This document shows positions 34,916 to 44,788 of a stretch of 64,000 bases of DNA, in pieces (position 1 is the first letter of the stretch; every line of letters begins with the position of its first letter). The notes below the pieces were generated by a model, which was not told the DNA's origin, made no database searches, and saw only the letters and a list, made by a program, of their open reading frames with translations. Both the position numbers and the translations under genes were made by a program. The stretch comes from Cognaticolwellia beringensis (GTDB lineage Bacteria > Pseudomonadota > Gammaproteobacteria > Enterobacterales > Alteromonadaceae): positions 2,480,001-2,544,000 of the forward strand of contig NZ_CP020465.1 of NCBI RefSeq assembly GCF_002076895.1, read 5' to 3'.

Positions 34916-35895
34916 TTACCCCAAAACACTTTATAGGAAAATATGGTATAACCAATAATCATCGGTAAAACTACTGCTGCCCCCACAAATATAAACCATA
35001 AAGACTCTCTAGCGCTTGCTGCTTCAAATATGGTTGTTTTAAAGGGGACTATGTACGGATAAAAGCTGTAGCCTAAACCACAAAAACATAGAATGAATAT
35101 CATAACTGCGGCAGTAAAGGGTAGCCAACAACCAAGATCATTTTCCATCGGCACTTTGTCTAAATAGCGATGTACGGTTACAAATGTAAAGCCAAGTAAT
35201 AAGGTGATTGGAACCAGCATTATCGCTTGAATTCCACCTAACCATTTATTCATAATTTGTTGGTCAATTAATAGATTAGTTAAACATACAGCGACAATAC
35301 CCAAAGCCATAAGAATATTGGTATATTTTGCCCATTTTGCTGCGCGTTGCTGTAATTCCCCTTCGGTTTTCATTACTAACCATGCGGCACCAATAAAGCA
35401 ATAACCTGCCGTTACACAAATAGCTGACAAGACTGAAAAGCCAAGTGATAACCATGTATCTTCAAACGAGGTGATATAGCGCCCCAACATGTAGCCTTGT
35501 GATAATGTTGCTAATAAAGAGCCAAACTTAAAGGCATATTCCCATTTGTTTTTATCAGCACTTAGCGCCTTGGTGCGAAAGTCGAACGAAACACCTCGTA
35601 AAATTAGCCCAGCTAACATCAAAGCGGTCGGCAGATACAATGCTTGAAATATGAGAGAGTAAGCATTAGGGAAGGCAATCAATAATAAGCCGATAGCCAT
35701 AACGAGCCAGGTTTCATTGGCATCCCAAAATGGCCCAATTGAATAAATCATCATGTCACGTTGTTGAGGGTTGTCTAAAGGGAGTAATACCCCAACGCCC
35801 AAGTCGTAGCCATCAAGTATCGCGTAAACTAAAAATGATAGGCCCATTAAGCCTACGAAAACGATGGGTAGCCAATCTACTGGTGTGGATATCAT
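34894..35895 (-). CDS. cydB: Cytochrome bd-type quinol oxidase subunit II
   Basis: Membrane partner of CydA in bd-type terminal oxidase. Eight or so hydrophobic segments are visible, with the N-terminal motif DGYDLGVGVLLPL and WDANETWLV, both CydB hallmarks. The 333 residues are closer to the CioB/cyanide-insensitive type than to E. coli CydB (379). Its ATG overlaps the cydA stop by one base (TAATG). No cydX-like small gene was found after it. Confidence 0.92.
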   Translation of the reverse strand: MISTPVDWLPIVFVGLMGLSFLVYAILDGYDLGVGVLLPLDNPQQRDMMIYSIGPFWDANETWLVMAIGLLLIAFPNAYSLIFQALYLPTALMLAGLILRGVSFDFRTKALSADKNKWEYAFKFGSLLATLSQGYMLGRYITSFEDTWLSLGFSVLSAICVTAGYCFIGAAWLVMKTEGELQQRAAKWAKYTNILMALGIVAVCLTNLLIDQQIMNKWLGGIQAIMLVPITLLLGFTFVTVHRYLDKVPMENDLGCWLPFTAAVMIFILCFCGLGYSFYPYIVPFKTTIFEAASARESLWFIFVGAAVVLPMIIGYTIFSYKVFWGKTTKLNY

Positions 35896-37298
35896 TATTT
35901 TTCTCCTTCGTCAGCTAAGGGAATATTAGGTTCGACAGACGATCCCGTTTCAGTTAATGATGCATTTGATTTTTCTAATACTACCGCGCGATTTGCCATA
36001 ACAAATAAAGTACGAATGTAGGCAATCAGTAAAAATCCATAAATAACTAGATACAAGGTTAAAGACATGGCTATATTCTCAGGCGGCGTAGTCGTAACCG
36101 CGTCTTTGGTTCGCAATATGCCGGTCACTAAGAATGGTTGACGGCCAATTTCTGTTACATACCAGCCAGCTAAAGTTGCTAACCAACCAGAAAATGTCAT
36201 GGCAATACCTGTTTTTAATAACCAAGGTGGGTAGCGCTTTTTGATGACATATTGGTATGTTGCTAGCCAAGAAAATATCAGCATTAATACGCCAATACCT
36301 ATCATTATCCTAAAACTGAAAAATACAGGTGCAACAGGTGGGTGTTTATCAACAAAGTCATTTAAGCCTTTGACTTCACCTGCTGAGTCATGAGTTAAAA
36401 TGATACTGGCCATATTGGGCACTTTTACTTCAAAGCTATTTTCTCTTTTTTGCTCGTTAGGTAAAGCGAATAATAATAATGGTACATGGGTTTCAGTGTC
36501 CCAAGCACCCTCCATAGCGGCCACTTTTGCAGGTTGGTTTTTAAAGGTATTTAAGCCATGTAAATCACCAACAAAAATTTGTATAGGGATCAACACCGCG
36601 GCTAAGATTACTGAAAAATTTAGCGCTTGTTTAACTGACTTTTTATTGTCGCCTTTCAGCAGACGATAAGCAGAAATACCCGAAATTAGAAATGCTGTGG
36701 TTAATCCTGAGGCCAATAGCATGTGCATAAACCGATAGGGCATAGAGGGGTTGAAAATCACTTCAAGCCAGCTAGTAACGTGTGCTACACCGTCAATCAT
36801 CTCAAAGCCGGCTGGCGTATGCATCCATGAGTTAAGTGATAGAATCCAAAAAGCCGATAAAGTGGTACCAAAAGAAACCAACACGGTGGCAATGGTGTGT
36901 ACGCGATTAGACACTCGGTCCATACCAAATAGCATAATTGAAAGAAATGAGGCTTCTAAAAAGAATGCCGTCATTACTTCATAGCCCAGTAATGGTCCCG
37001 CTATATTTCCAACGGTTGCCATATAACCGGGCCAATTAGTACCAAACTGGAATGACATGGTAATGCCACTGACCACGCCAATACCAAAGGTTAACGCAAA
37101 TATTCTGACCCAGAACCGGTAAACGCGTAACCAACTCTCGTCTTGGGTTTGATTAAAACGAACTTTGAAGAACAATAATACCCAACACAAGGCGATATTG
37201 ATGGTAGGAAATAAAATATGAAAACTAATGTTGGCAGCAAATTGGATGCGGGAAAGCATGAAACTTGTGTCGTTAGCAATAGCTGATGCATCTAACAC
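35895..37298 (-). CDS. cydA: Cytochrome bd-type quinol oxidase subunit I, short Q-loop type
   Basis: Quinol-oxidising, O2-reducing subunit of bd oxidase. The axial haem ligand is His27 in FAANISFH, and the family motif GWYVTEIGRQPF is intact. At 467 residues it is about 55 shorter than E. coli CydA and has a short Q loop, as in the CioA (cyanide-insensitive) group. Translation starts at GTG 37298, supported by GGAGG at 37306-37310. Downstream cydB is coupled. A GbsR/MarR-type gene lies upstream on the same strand. Confidence 0.92.
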   Translation of the reverse strand: MLDASAIANDTSFMLSRIQFAANISFHILFPTINIALCWVLLFFKVRFNQTQDESWLRVYRFWVRIFALTFGIGVVSGITMSFQFGTNWPGYMATVGNIAGPLLGYEVMTAFFLEASFLSIMLFGMDRVSNRVHTIATVLVSFGTTLSAFWILSLNSWMHTPAGFEMIDGVAHVTSWLEVIFNPSMPYRFMHMLLASGLTTAFLISGISAYRLLKGDNKKSVKQALNFSVILAAVLIPIQIFVGDLHGLNTFKNQPAKVAAMEGAWDTETHVPLLLFALPNEQKRENSFEVKVPNMASIILTHDSAGEVKGLNDFVDKHPPVAPVFFSFRIMIGIGVLMLIFSWLATYQYVIKKRYPPWLLKTGIAMTFSGWLATLAGWYVTEIGRQPFLVTGILRTKDAVTTTPPENIAMSLTLYLVIYGFLLIAYIRTLFVMANRAVVLEKSNASLTETGSSVEPNIPLADEGEK

Positions 37299-37334
37299 GT
37301 GATGACCTCCATTTAATTAAGTAAATTGCTTGTT

Positions 37335-37363
37335 AAACGACACCTGTTTTAGCGCTGTCGTTT
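37335..37363. promoter_or_regulatory. Inverted repeat upstream of cydA
   Basis: AAACGACA and TGTCGTTT, 13 bases apart, between the regulator gene and cydA. It could be the operator for that regulator or the terminator hairpin of its mRNA. The sequence does not decide. Confidence 0.4.
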
Positions 37364-37413
37364 TAGTTGTTAAGCCATGTCGTAAGTGCTAAATAATGGC
37401 AATTTAATAGCTA

Positions 37414-37956
37414 TTATCGTAGTAATAGCTTGTCTTTTACATCTAAAAATTTACTAATACCTTCACCCAATTTGAGTAAAGCGGATAGCTTTTCTGAAGA
37501 CATTCCTTGCATTTCATTAGTCCAAAGCGTCACCATTTCCATCAGGTCATGCATTTGTTTAACGCGCATTTGTGCGTATTCATCTGACTCATTGCTAGGT
37601 TGTTCCATTAAGGCATCACGCAGTGTAGATAATGTTGGGTCTAATTCGCGTTTCCTTCGTTCAACAACTAAGGTGCGAGCAATTTCCCAAATATCACTGG
37701 GTGCTGAAAAGTACTCTTTTCTGTCGCCAGGAATATGGTGTAGTTTAATTAAGTTCCAGGCCTTAAGTTCCTTTAAACCCATACTGACATTTGAACGTGA
37801 TATTTGTAACGCTTCACTGATTTGATCGGCATTAAGAGGCGATTCGGTCAGGACAATAACGGCGTACATTTGTCCAAGTGTGCGGTTTAATCCCCAGCGC
37901 GAGCCCATTTCGCCAAAGTGCAACACTAAAGATTGAGTCATAGCTGTAATTTTCAT
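37414..37956 (-). CDS. GbsR/MarR-type transcriptional regulator
   Basis: A 180-residue DNA-binding protein. The winged helix has the helix-turn-helix LNADQISEALQISRSNVSMGLKELKAWNLI (about 39-68), with the wing HHIPGDRKEYFSA, which is the GbsR-like MarR pattern. The C-terminal half is helical and probably dimerises. It lies upstream of cydAB on the same strand with 115 bases between, so it is a plausible regulator of that oxidase. The ligand is unknown. Confidence 0.82.
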   Translation of the reverse strand: MKITAMTQSLVLHFGEMGSRWGLNRTLGQMYAVIVLTESPLNADQISEALQISRSNVSMGLKELKAWNLIKLHHIPGDRKEYFSAPSDIWEIARTLVVERRKRELDPTLSTLRDALMEQPSNESDEYAQMRVKQMHDLMEMVTLWTNEMQGMSSEKLSALLKLGEGISKFLDVKDKLLLR

Positions 37957-38131
37957 ACTTACTGTTCTTTCTGTATTTTCAGTAATTTGTGAAAATTGTA
38001 TTCCTTTTTTGATCTAAGTCAAGCTTTTACCTAATATAAAAGGGAAATTATGGCGAGTTTTATTACTTTTGTACGAGGTTAATTTGTTAGCGAAATATAG
38101 TTAATTGATGGTGGTTAGCGGTTTAATTCTT

Positions 38132-38179
38132 ACTGAACTGAGCTGAACTGAGCTGAACTGAGCTGAACTGAACTGAACT
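38132..38179. repeat. 10-bp tandem repeat
   Basis: The unit AGCTGAACTG is repeated three times exactly, flanked by variant units that give a 5-bp sub-repeat (TGAAC). About 48 bases in all. It lies in the region upstream of the GbsR/MarR-type gene and past the chemoreceptor terminator. The rest of 37957-38285 shows no gene. Confidence 0.85.
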
Positions 38180-38220
38180 TACGCGTGGTTAAGCCGCGAA
38201 ACGGGTTCAATAATGTAAAT

Positions 38221-38244
38221 AAAAGGCTACCTGAGTAGCCATTT
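38221..38244 (-). terminator. Terminator of the chemoreceptor gene
   Basis: GGCTAC-tcag-GTAGCC hairpin followed on the minus strand by TTTTATTT. Confidence 0.8.
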
Positions 38245-38285
38245 TAATAAATAAAAAATATACGGTGATAATCGTAATTTATCGG

Positions 38286-39824
38286 TTAACTAAAGTTGGT
38301 ACTAAGCTCTTCTATTGCTTCAGCATTTTTATTGACCTCAATACTTTTACTAGTCACTTCAGCCGCCAATTCGGTATTGCGTTGAGATATATTGCCAATA
38401 TTATGAATACCTTGGGTTATCTGCTCAGCAACCACACTTTGTTGCTCGGAAGCTGTTGCTATTTGGGCTGTCATATCATTAACATTTTGAATGTTTTCGA
38501 TAATGCCTTGCATGGCTTGCTTGATAGTATTGGATTCAGCAGAACATTCATCGGCATGGTTTTTATTGGTCATCATTACCTGATTCCAGGTCTTTAGGGT
38601 GCGCTGTAATTCAGTCACAGATAATTGGATTTGTTCAGTGGCACTTTGTGTTCTGCTGGCTAATGTTCTTACTTCATCAGCAACAACGGCAAATCCTCTA
38701 CCTTGTTCACCTGCTCTGGCAGCTTCTATTGCTGCATTTAAAGCCAGCAAATTCGTTTGATCCGCAATGCCTTGAATTTCACTCATTACCGTCGATATTT
38801 TATCAACATCAGAAACCAATTCAGTGGCATTATTAGCGGCATTTTCAACATCATTGGCAAGTTGGGTAATTTTCTTTTCACTACTCTCGATGGTGACAAT
38901 ACTTTGTTGACAATCGGTTTGCACTTGAGTCACTTTATCATGTGCTAAGCTGGTACTTTCGCTAACTTCGCTTATCGTTGTACTCATTTCTGTGATAGCA
39001 GAAGAAAACTGGCTTATATGTTCATTTTCTTCTTGAATGCTGCTGAGCATTTCGTTTGATGTATGAGCTAGTTCATCGGCTAGTTTTGCTAACCTTCTGC
39101 CTGAATCGTTACTACGTCCGAGTACTGTTTTTATTCTAGCTTTGTACAGTTCTGCAGGGTAATTAATGATGTTGAGAATACCTTTGCCTAGGTATACATG
39201 CCTAGATGGGCTATCAAACATTAACTTTGTTTTACTAAGATGATTGGGTATTTTTATCAGTTCTTCAGAGAAAATACCGAGAATTACAACGAGGAACCCT
39301 AATAATATCAACGTTGATGTTATTGAGCCTATGAGCATCCAATCAAAAATTAGCACAGCTATTACACAAATAAGTGCTGCAAATCGTTTGAGGGGAATAT
39401 TGGCATGTAAATCTGTAATGGATTTTTCGTTATTGAGTTTATCGTAAAGTCGTTGTGCTTGTATTTTTTGTTGATCAGTGGGAAAAGCTCTAACGGATTG
39501 ATAACCCGTTATTTTACCGTTGTTAAATAGCGGTGTGACATACGCATCAACCCAATAATAGTCACCATTTTTACAGCGATTTTTTACCATGCCACGCCAT
39601 GAGTCTCCACGCTTTAATTTTTCCCATAAATCTTTAAACGCCGCTTTTGGCATATCAGGGTGGCGTACAATATTGTGATGTTGCCCTATTAACTCTTCTA
39701 AACTATAGCCTGCAATTTCACAAAACTCAGGATTAGCATAGGTAATGGTACCGTTTAGGTCGGTGGTAGAGACAAGTTGTTCTTGTGCGGTAAAGGTACG
39801 TTCGACTGTCGTTATATGACTCAT
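38286..39824 (-). CDS. PAS-containing methyl-accepting chemotaxis protein, Aer-like
   Basis: Energy or redox taxis receptor. An N-terminal PAS domain (about 10-115) has the Aer signature [19 protein letters not shown], likely binding FAD. A hydrophobic segment at about 145-185 gives a membrane hairpin, so the PAS domain and signalling part are both cytosolic. The C-terminal methyl-accepting domain has the conserved tip [23 protein letters not shown]. Length 512 (E. coli Aer 506). No periplasmic ligand domain. Single gene with its own terminator. Confidence 0.92.
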   Translation of the reverse strand: MSHITTVERTFTAQEQLVSTTDLNGTITYANPEFCEIAGYSLEELIGQHHNIVRHPDMPKAAFKDLWEKLKRGDSWRGMVKNRCKNGDYYWVDAYVTPLFNNGKITGYQSVRAFPTDQQKIQAQRLYDKLNNEKSITDLHANIPLKRFAALICVIAVLIFDWMLIGSITSTLILLGFLVVILGIFSEELIKIPNHLSKTKLMFDSPSRHVYLGKGILNIINYPAELYKARIKTVLGRSNDSGRRLAKLADELAHTSNEMLSSIQEENEHISQFSSAITEMSTTISEVSESTSLAHDKVTQVQTDCQQSIVTIESSEKKITQLANDVENAANNATELVSDVDKISTVMSEIQGIADQTNLLALNAAIEAARAGEQGRGFAVVADEVRTLASRTQSATEQIQLSVTELQRTLKTWNQVMMTNKNHADECSAESNTIKQAMQGIIENIQNVNDMTAQIATASEQQSVVAEQITQGIHNIGNISQRNTELAAEVTSKSIEVNKNAEAIEELSTNFS

Positions 39825-39963
39825 AATTCCATCGTCCTTGTGAGAGCGTTATTATAAAATTAATCGTACTACTATAGGCGACATTAGTCACTTTTTAATA
39901 ATTAAATGAGGATATGTAGTTGTAAAGGCGTGACTAAAATAACAACAAGCGATAAACCATAAT

Positions 39964-39993
39964 AAAAAAACACCTGAAATATTCAGGTGTTTT
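39964..39993 (-). terminator. Rho-independent terminator of fbp
   Basis: ACACCTGAA/TTCAGGTGT stem followed on the minus strand by a run of T. Confidence 0.88.
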
Positions 39994-40032
39994 AGTGAAG
40001 CGTTAAATGGAAGTGTGATATTGACTAGTTTT

Positions 40033-41001
40033 TTACTTGTAATAGCCTAAACAAGCTTCTACTTCATTTTTTGAACCCATGATAACTTCAACACGTTGGT
40101 GAATATCGGTTGGTTCAATATCCATAATACGACCTTGACTTGTCATGGCTAAACCACCGGCTTGCTCAATTAAGAAGCTCATTGGGTTTGCTTCATACAT
40201 TAAACGAAGTTTGAAAGGCTTTTCAGGGTTTTTGTTATCGGCAGGATAAGTGAATAAGCCGCCACGAGTTAATACACGATGAATATCACCCACCATAGCG
40301 GCAATCCAACGCATGTTGAAATTTTTACCGCGCGGACCTGTATCTCCTGCGAGTAAATCGCTGATGTAATCTTGCATAGGTGCCTGCCAAAAACGCTGGT
40401 TAGACATATTAATAGCAAATTCTTGCGTGTCTTGTGGTACTTGCACATTACGTTCTACTAACGAGAAACCACCGTGCGTTCGATCTAAGACATAAAAGTG
40501 AGTACCACTGCCAGTGGTCATTACTAGCATAGTGGCGGGGCCATAAAGTACATAGCCAGCACATATTTGCTTGTTTCCTGACTGTTTAAACATGTCAGGA
40601 TCACTCGCATTCATATCAGCTGGCGCTTCATGAATAGAGAAAATAGTACCAATTAATGAGTTAATATCGATATTTGAACTGCCGTCTAATGGATCAAATG
40701 AAACAATAAATTTGCCATTTTTTTCGCCTGATACTGAGGTATCTTCTTCTTCCGATGAAATAGCTTTAACAAGACCTGACTCTAAAAGAATGTCTTTAAA
40801 TAAATCGTTGGCAACAACATCTAACTTCTTTTGCACTTCACCTTGAATATTTTCATCTACTGTAGAGCCCATGACATCACCCAGATGAGCTTGGCTAACA
40901 AGAAATGAAATTTCTTTTGTTGCCGCTAAAATGGTTTCTATTAATGATATTAAATCTGTTGGTACATTATCTTCACGTAAGGCGGGAGCTAGTCGTTGCA
41001 T
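40033..41001 (-). CDS. fbp: Fructose-1,6-bisphosphatase class I
   Basis: Gluconeogenic enzyme removing the 1-phosphate of fructose 1,6-bisphosphate. The metal and substrate motif [11 protein letters not shown] is intact, with upstream acidic SSEEED and the C-terminal [15 protein letters not shown]. Length 322 (E. coli 332). Cytosolic, single gene with terminator. The 293-base region to the next gene is divergent and presumably holds both promoters. Confidence 0.95.
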   Translation of the reverse strand: MQRLAPALREDNVPTDLISLIETILAATKEISFLVSQAHLGDVMGSTVDENIQGEVQKKLDVVANDLFKDILLESGLVKAISSEEEDTSVSGEKNGKFIVSFDPLDGSSNIDINSLIGTIFSIHEAPADMNASDPDMFKQSGNKQICAGYVLYGPATMLVMTTGSGTHFYVLDRTHGGFSLVERNVQVPQDTQEFAINMSNQRFWQAPMQDYISDLLAGDTGPRGKNFNMRWIAAMVGDIHRVLTRGGLFTYPADNKNPEKPFKLRLMYEANPMSFLIEQAGGLAMTSQGRIMDIEPTDIHQRVEVIMGSKNEVEACLGYYK

Positions 41002-41294
41002 CAGGTTACCTAATTACTTTAGAGTCACACTCTTATGACAGAGTATATTGTATTTAATTTTCGATGTTATGATGTATTATCAAAGCATCAAAAGTGCTAA
41101 TTATTATCAATTTGACTAATTAAGCTGTCTACTTTTTCATGTTAAGCATTAAAAATGAACAGATCATTAATCAACTTGGTATAAGCCGATTATAACAAGA
41201 ATAGGGGGATTTTTAGTACCTCTATTCTTTTTAATTTTAGCTCAAGGGGGAGTTTTTGTAACTCGCTCGATTTTACTTAAAACAGGGATATTAA

Positions 41295-43730
41295 ATGAAG
41301 TTTTGCATTAGACTATTAGTGTTGTTTTTTTACTGTGGCTTGTCATTACAAGTGCAGGCGAAAGCAGAAGAAAGTTACGCTGAATTTATTAAAAACATGC
41401 CGGTCCAACAAGGTTATTTTTCTTTTTATCTTGATGATAAAACAGGTAAGGTATTTTTAGAAATTGAGCAGTTTGAGCAAGAGTTTTTATTTCAAAGTGG
41501 CTTGCCACACGGTATAGGTTCAAACGATATTGGCTTAGACCGCGGCCAACTTGGTGACACGAGATTAGTTCGCTTTGAAAAAGTAGGTGACAAAGTATTT
41601 TTACGCCAACTTAATACTGACTTCCGCGCCAATACCGACAATAAGCTCGAGCAGCAAGCGATAGACGAAGCATTTGCTAGCTCAATTATTTGGGGCTTTA
41701 AAGTTAGTCATACGGCAGCAGATAACAGCAAGACCTTAATCGATTACACGCCTTTTTTGTTATCAGATATTCATAATTTGTCAGAACAATTACAGCGTAG
41801 TAAGCAGGGCGATTATAAAATTGATAGTTCACGCAGTGGCGTTTATAAAAAGCGAACGAAAGCTTTTCCACATAACACCGAATTAGAAGCCACGGTTACT
41901 TATACAGGTTCGAAAGCAGGTGCACATTTACGATCAGTTACACCCGATGCCTCAGCCGTTACGGTTAATTTACATCACTCGCTGATCAAGTTACCTGATG
42001 ATAATTATCAAACACGAAAATTCCACCCTTATAGTGGTTTTTGGCAACATTCCTATGCGGATTATGCCAGCGCAATTGACGAGCCATTGATTAAACGCAA
42101 TATTCCTCGTCACCGTTTACATAAGAAAAATTCATTATCGACAGTGAGTGAAGCCGTTGAGCCGATTATATATTATTTAGATGCTGGCGTTCCTGAGCCG
42201 GTTAAGACGGCATTGCTAGATGGCGCTCGTTGGTGGGATCAAGCCTTTACTGCTATTGGTTACAAAAATGCTTTTCAAGTTAAGTTACTACCAAGTGACG
42301 CAGACCCTATGGATGTTCGCTACAATGTTATTCAATGGGTACATCGTGCAACGCGGGGTTGGTCTTATGGTTCATCCGTTATTGATCCTCGTACCGGCGA
42401 AATAATTAAAGGCCATGTAACGCTAGGCTCTTTGCGTGTTCGCCAAGACTATTTAATTGCCTTAGGTCTAACGTCACCGTTTAAAAATGCTGATACAGAT
42501 ACCAGCGCTATGAAGGAAATGGCTTTGGCGCGCATTCGCCAGCTATCAGCTCATGAGGTTGGACATACCTTAGGTATAGCGCATAACTTTGCCGCCAGTG
42601 TTAATGACCGTGCGTCAGTAATGGATTATCCACATCCTTTAGTCACTATTGATAATGGACAAGTTAGTTTAGCTAACGCTTATGCAGAAGATATCGGTGA
42701 TTGGGATAAGTTTGTTATTGCTTATGGTTATGCTGATGTTGAAACTGCCCAAGAAGCACAATATTTGAATGAGTTGGTCGCAACAACTCAGCAAAAGGGT
42801 TTAGCCTATGTTTCTGACCCCGACGCAAGACCGAGTTCAGGTGCGCATGCTACCGGACATTTGTGGGACAATGGCAAAGATGCCGCTAAAGAGTTAATGC
42901 GAGTATTAGACGTTAGAGCGTTAGCATTAGAGAACTTTGGTTTAAATAGTATTCCTATCGGTACGCCTATGTCTGAACTTGAACAAGTATTAGTACCTAT
43001 TTATAATTTTCACCGTTTTCAGGTGGAAGCTACTGCAAAATTAATTGCTGGTGTCGACTATGGCTATCAACTGCGCAGCGAAAAATTTACTAATCAGCAG
43101 CAAATAGTTCCTGCTAACTCACAACAAGCAGCACTTGATGCTTTACTGGTTACGCTTTCAGCAAAAACATTAACACTGCCAGCTAAAATTACGGCCTTAA
43201 TACCACCCAAAGCCTATGGGTACAGCCGTGATAGAGAGAGTTTTACTAGCCAGACAGGGATAACATTTGATCCTATCAGTGCCGCAGAAGCAAGTGCTAA
43301 ACAGGTTTTGTCGCTATTATTGAATGCTGAAAGGTTAGCTCGGTTGCAGCAGCAAAGCATGCTTGATGAAGATATTCCATCGGTAGCATTCTTACTGAAT
43401 AAAGTGGTTAATAACTCGATTAAGTCTGCGCCGAAAACCGCCACGCAACTGTTGGTACAGCAACGAGTAAACCAGCAATTGGTCGAGCATTTAATTGCAC
43501 TGTGGCATAGCAAAACATTGGTACCAGAAGTTAAAGCTGAAGTTTATGTGACATTAGTTGATTTAACACAATGGTTAACTGATAAGCGTAGCACACGAAA
43601 ATACAAAGGCGCTCTTGCCCACTTCCAGTTACTAGCGCAGCAAATTAATTACAGTTTAGCGCATGATAAGTCGTCTGCTCCGGCATCTAAGATAACACTA
43701 CCGCCAGGTTCGCCTATTGGTAGTTATTAA
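41295..43730 (+). CDS. Secreted zinc metalloprotease (DUF5117/DUF4953 type)
   Basis: An 811-residue exported protease-like protein. The signal peptide ends near residue 23 (LSLQVQAKA). A beta-rich N-terminal region resembles DUF5117 (about 90-280). The metzincin-like site HEVGHTLGIAHN begins at His420 and provides three zinc ligands and the catalytic Glu421. The C-terminal 350 residues are helical. Homologues are annotated only as zinc-dependent metalloproteases; substrate unknown. Probably periplasmic or outer-membrane associated. Single gene. Confidence 0.85.
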   Translation: MKFCIRLLVLFFYCGLSLQVQAKAEESYAEFIKNMPVQQGYFSFYLDDKTGKVFLEIEQFEQEFLFQSGLPHGIGSNDIGLDRGQLGDTRLVRFEKVGDKVFLRQLNTDFRANTDNKLEQQAIDEAFASSIIWGFKVSHTAADNSKTLIDYTPFLLSDIHNLSEQLQRSKQGDYKIDSSRSGVYKKRTKAFPHNTELEATVTYTGSKAGAHLRSVTPDASAVTVNLHHSLIKLPDDNYQTRKFHPYSGFWQHSYADYASAIDEPLIKRNIPRHRLHKKNSLSTVSEAVEPIIYYLDAGVPEPVKTALLDGARWWDQAFTAIGYKNAFQVKLLPSDADPMDVRYNVIQWVHRATRGWSYGSSVIDPRTGEIIKGHVTLGSLRVRQDYLIALGLTSPFKNADTDTSAMKEMALARIRQLSAHEVGHTLGIAHNFAASVNDRASVMDYPHPLVTIDNGQVSLANAYAEDIGDWDKFVIAYGYADVETAQEAQYLNELVATTQQKGLAYVSDPDARPSSGAHATGHLWDNGKDAAKELMRVLDVRALALENFGLNSIPIGTPMSELEQVLVPIYNFHRFQVEATAKLIAGVDYGYQLRSEKFTNQQQIVPANSQQAALDALLVTLSAKTLTLPAKITALIPPKAYGYSRDRESFTSQTGITFDPISAAEASAKQVLSLLLNAERLARLQQQSMLDEDIPSVAFLLNKVVNNSIKSAPKTATQLLVQQRVNQQLVEHLIALWHSKTLVPEVKAEVYVTLVDLTQWLTDKRSTRKYKGALAHFQLLAQQINYSLAHDKSSAPASKITLPPGSPIGSY

Positions 43731-43840
43731 ATACAGTCTATAAAGGTAAATCGTTTATATGAGCCATTTTTAGTGAATAATTAAGCATGGCTTATCAGGT
43801 AAATGCGCCGTATCAATTGGCGCTTTTCAAAGGCAATAAC

Positions 43841-44656
43841 ATGACTGAAAACAAAATATTCAAAGTCGCACTTTTAGGCGTCCCATTTGATGATAATTCT
43901 TCATTCGAGCGTGGGCCTGCATTAGCACCAAGTAAGATTCGAGAAGTGCTAAACCATGGCTCATTAAATGGTGCTTCAGAGTTAGGTGTGAATTTGCGCG
44001 AGTCAAAGCAATGGCTTGATGCTGGTGATGTTAATATCGCGCCGTCTGATAATTTCATTGACGAAATAGAGCGCCGTTGTGATCAGCTATTATCTGAAAA
44101 TAATCGTATTTTAACTTTAGGAGGGGATCACAGTATTAGTTATCCCATCTTAAAAAGTTACCGTAAAGCTTTTGATAAAATTACCATATTACATATAGAT
44201 GCTCATTCAGATTTGTATGACTCTTTTAAAGGTAATCGTTATTCAAACGCTTGTCCTTTTGCAAGAGTAATGGAAGACGGTTTATGTGAGCGCTTAGTGC
44301 AAGTAGGTATACGAACGTTAAACTTGCATCAAACCGAACAAATCACAAAATTTAATGTCGAATCTTTAGAGATGAGGCATTGGCCATTGTCGCAGCCGTT
44401 AGTATTTGAGCACCCTGTGTATTTGTCACTTGATATCGATGGTATTGATCCTGCCTTTGCGCCGGGGGTATCACATCGAGAGCCAGGGGGTTTAACAAGT
44501 CGTGAAGTGATCAATCTTATCCATCAAATTAATACACCACTTGTCGGCGCTGATATTGTCGAGTTTAATCCTAATAAAGATATTGACAACATGACTGCTC
44601 AGTTAGCTGCAAAGTTAGTGAAGGAAGTTGCCGGTAAAATGCTTATTGCGATATAG
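43841..44656 (+). CDS. Ureohydrolase (arginase/agmatinase family)
   Basis: Binuclear manganese enzyme that hydrolyses a guanidino group to release urea or a related product. Metal motifs are all present: GGDHS, DAHSD and SLDIDGIDPAFAPG. The ATG at 43841 has AAAGG seven bases before it; the frame is open to 43787 without a clear ribosome site. Length from 43841 is 271. Substrate could be agmatine, arginine, guanidinobutyrate or formiminoglutamate; the sequence alone does not decide. It stands alone. Confidence 0.85.
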   Translation: MTENKIFKVALLGVPFDDNSSFERGPALAPSKIREVLNHGSLNGASELGVNLRESKQWLDAGDVNIAPSDNFIDEIERRCDQLLSENNRILTLGGDHSISYPILKSYRKAFDKITILHIDAHSDLYDSFKGNRYSNACPFARVMEDGLCERLVQVGIRTLNLHQTEQITKFNVESLEMRHWPLSQPLVFEHPVYLSLDIDGIDPAFAPGVSHREPGGLTSREVINLIHQINTPLVGADIVEFNPNKDIDNMTAQLAAKLVKEVAGKMLIAI

Positions 44657-44682
44657 ACATTGTAACTTTGTTACAGAAAGAA

Positions 44683-44720
44683 GAAAAACGGCGCTGAACC
44701 GGAAGGTATTCAGCGCCGTT
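44683..44720 (-). terminator. Terminator of the EamA gene
   Basis: AACGGCGCTGAA/TTCAGCGCCGTT 12-bp stem with a T-rich tail on the minus strand. The same hairpin may slow transcription from the ureohydrolase gene. Confidence 0.82.
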
Positions 44721-44788
44721 GTGCAATTAGCACTTAGTGATAAGTGAATTACGCACAAAAGTTGATCGGTTGGAAATGTTAAATATGA

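Noticed and set aside
38132..38179. CRISPR-like array
   Set aside because: Units are 10 bp in direct tandem without spacers, so this is a simple repeat; no cas genes are present.
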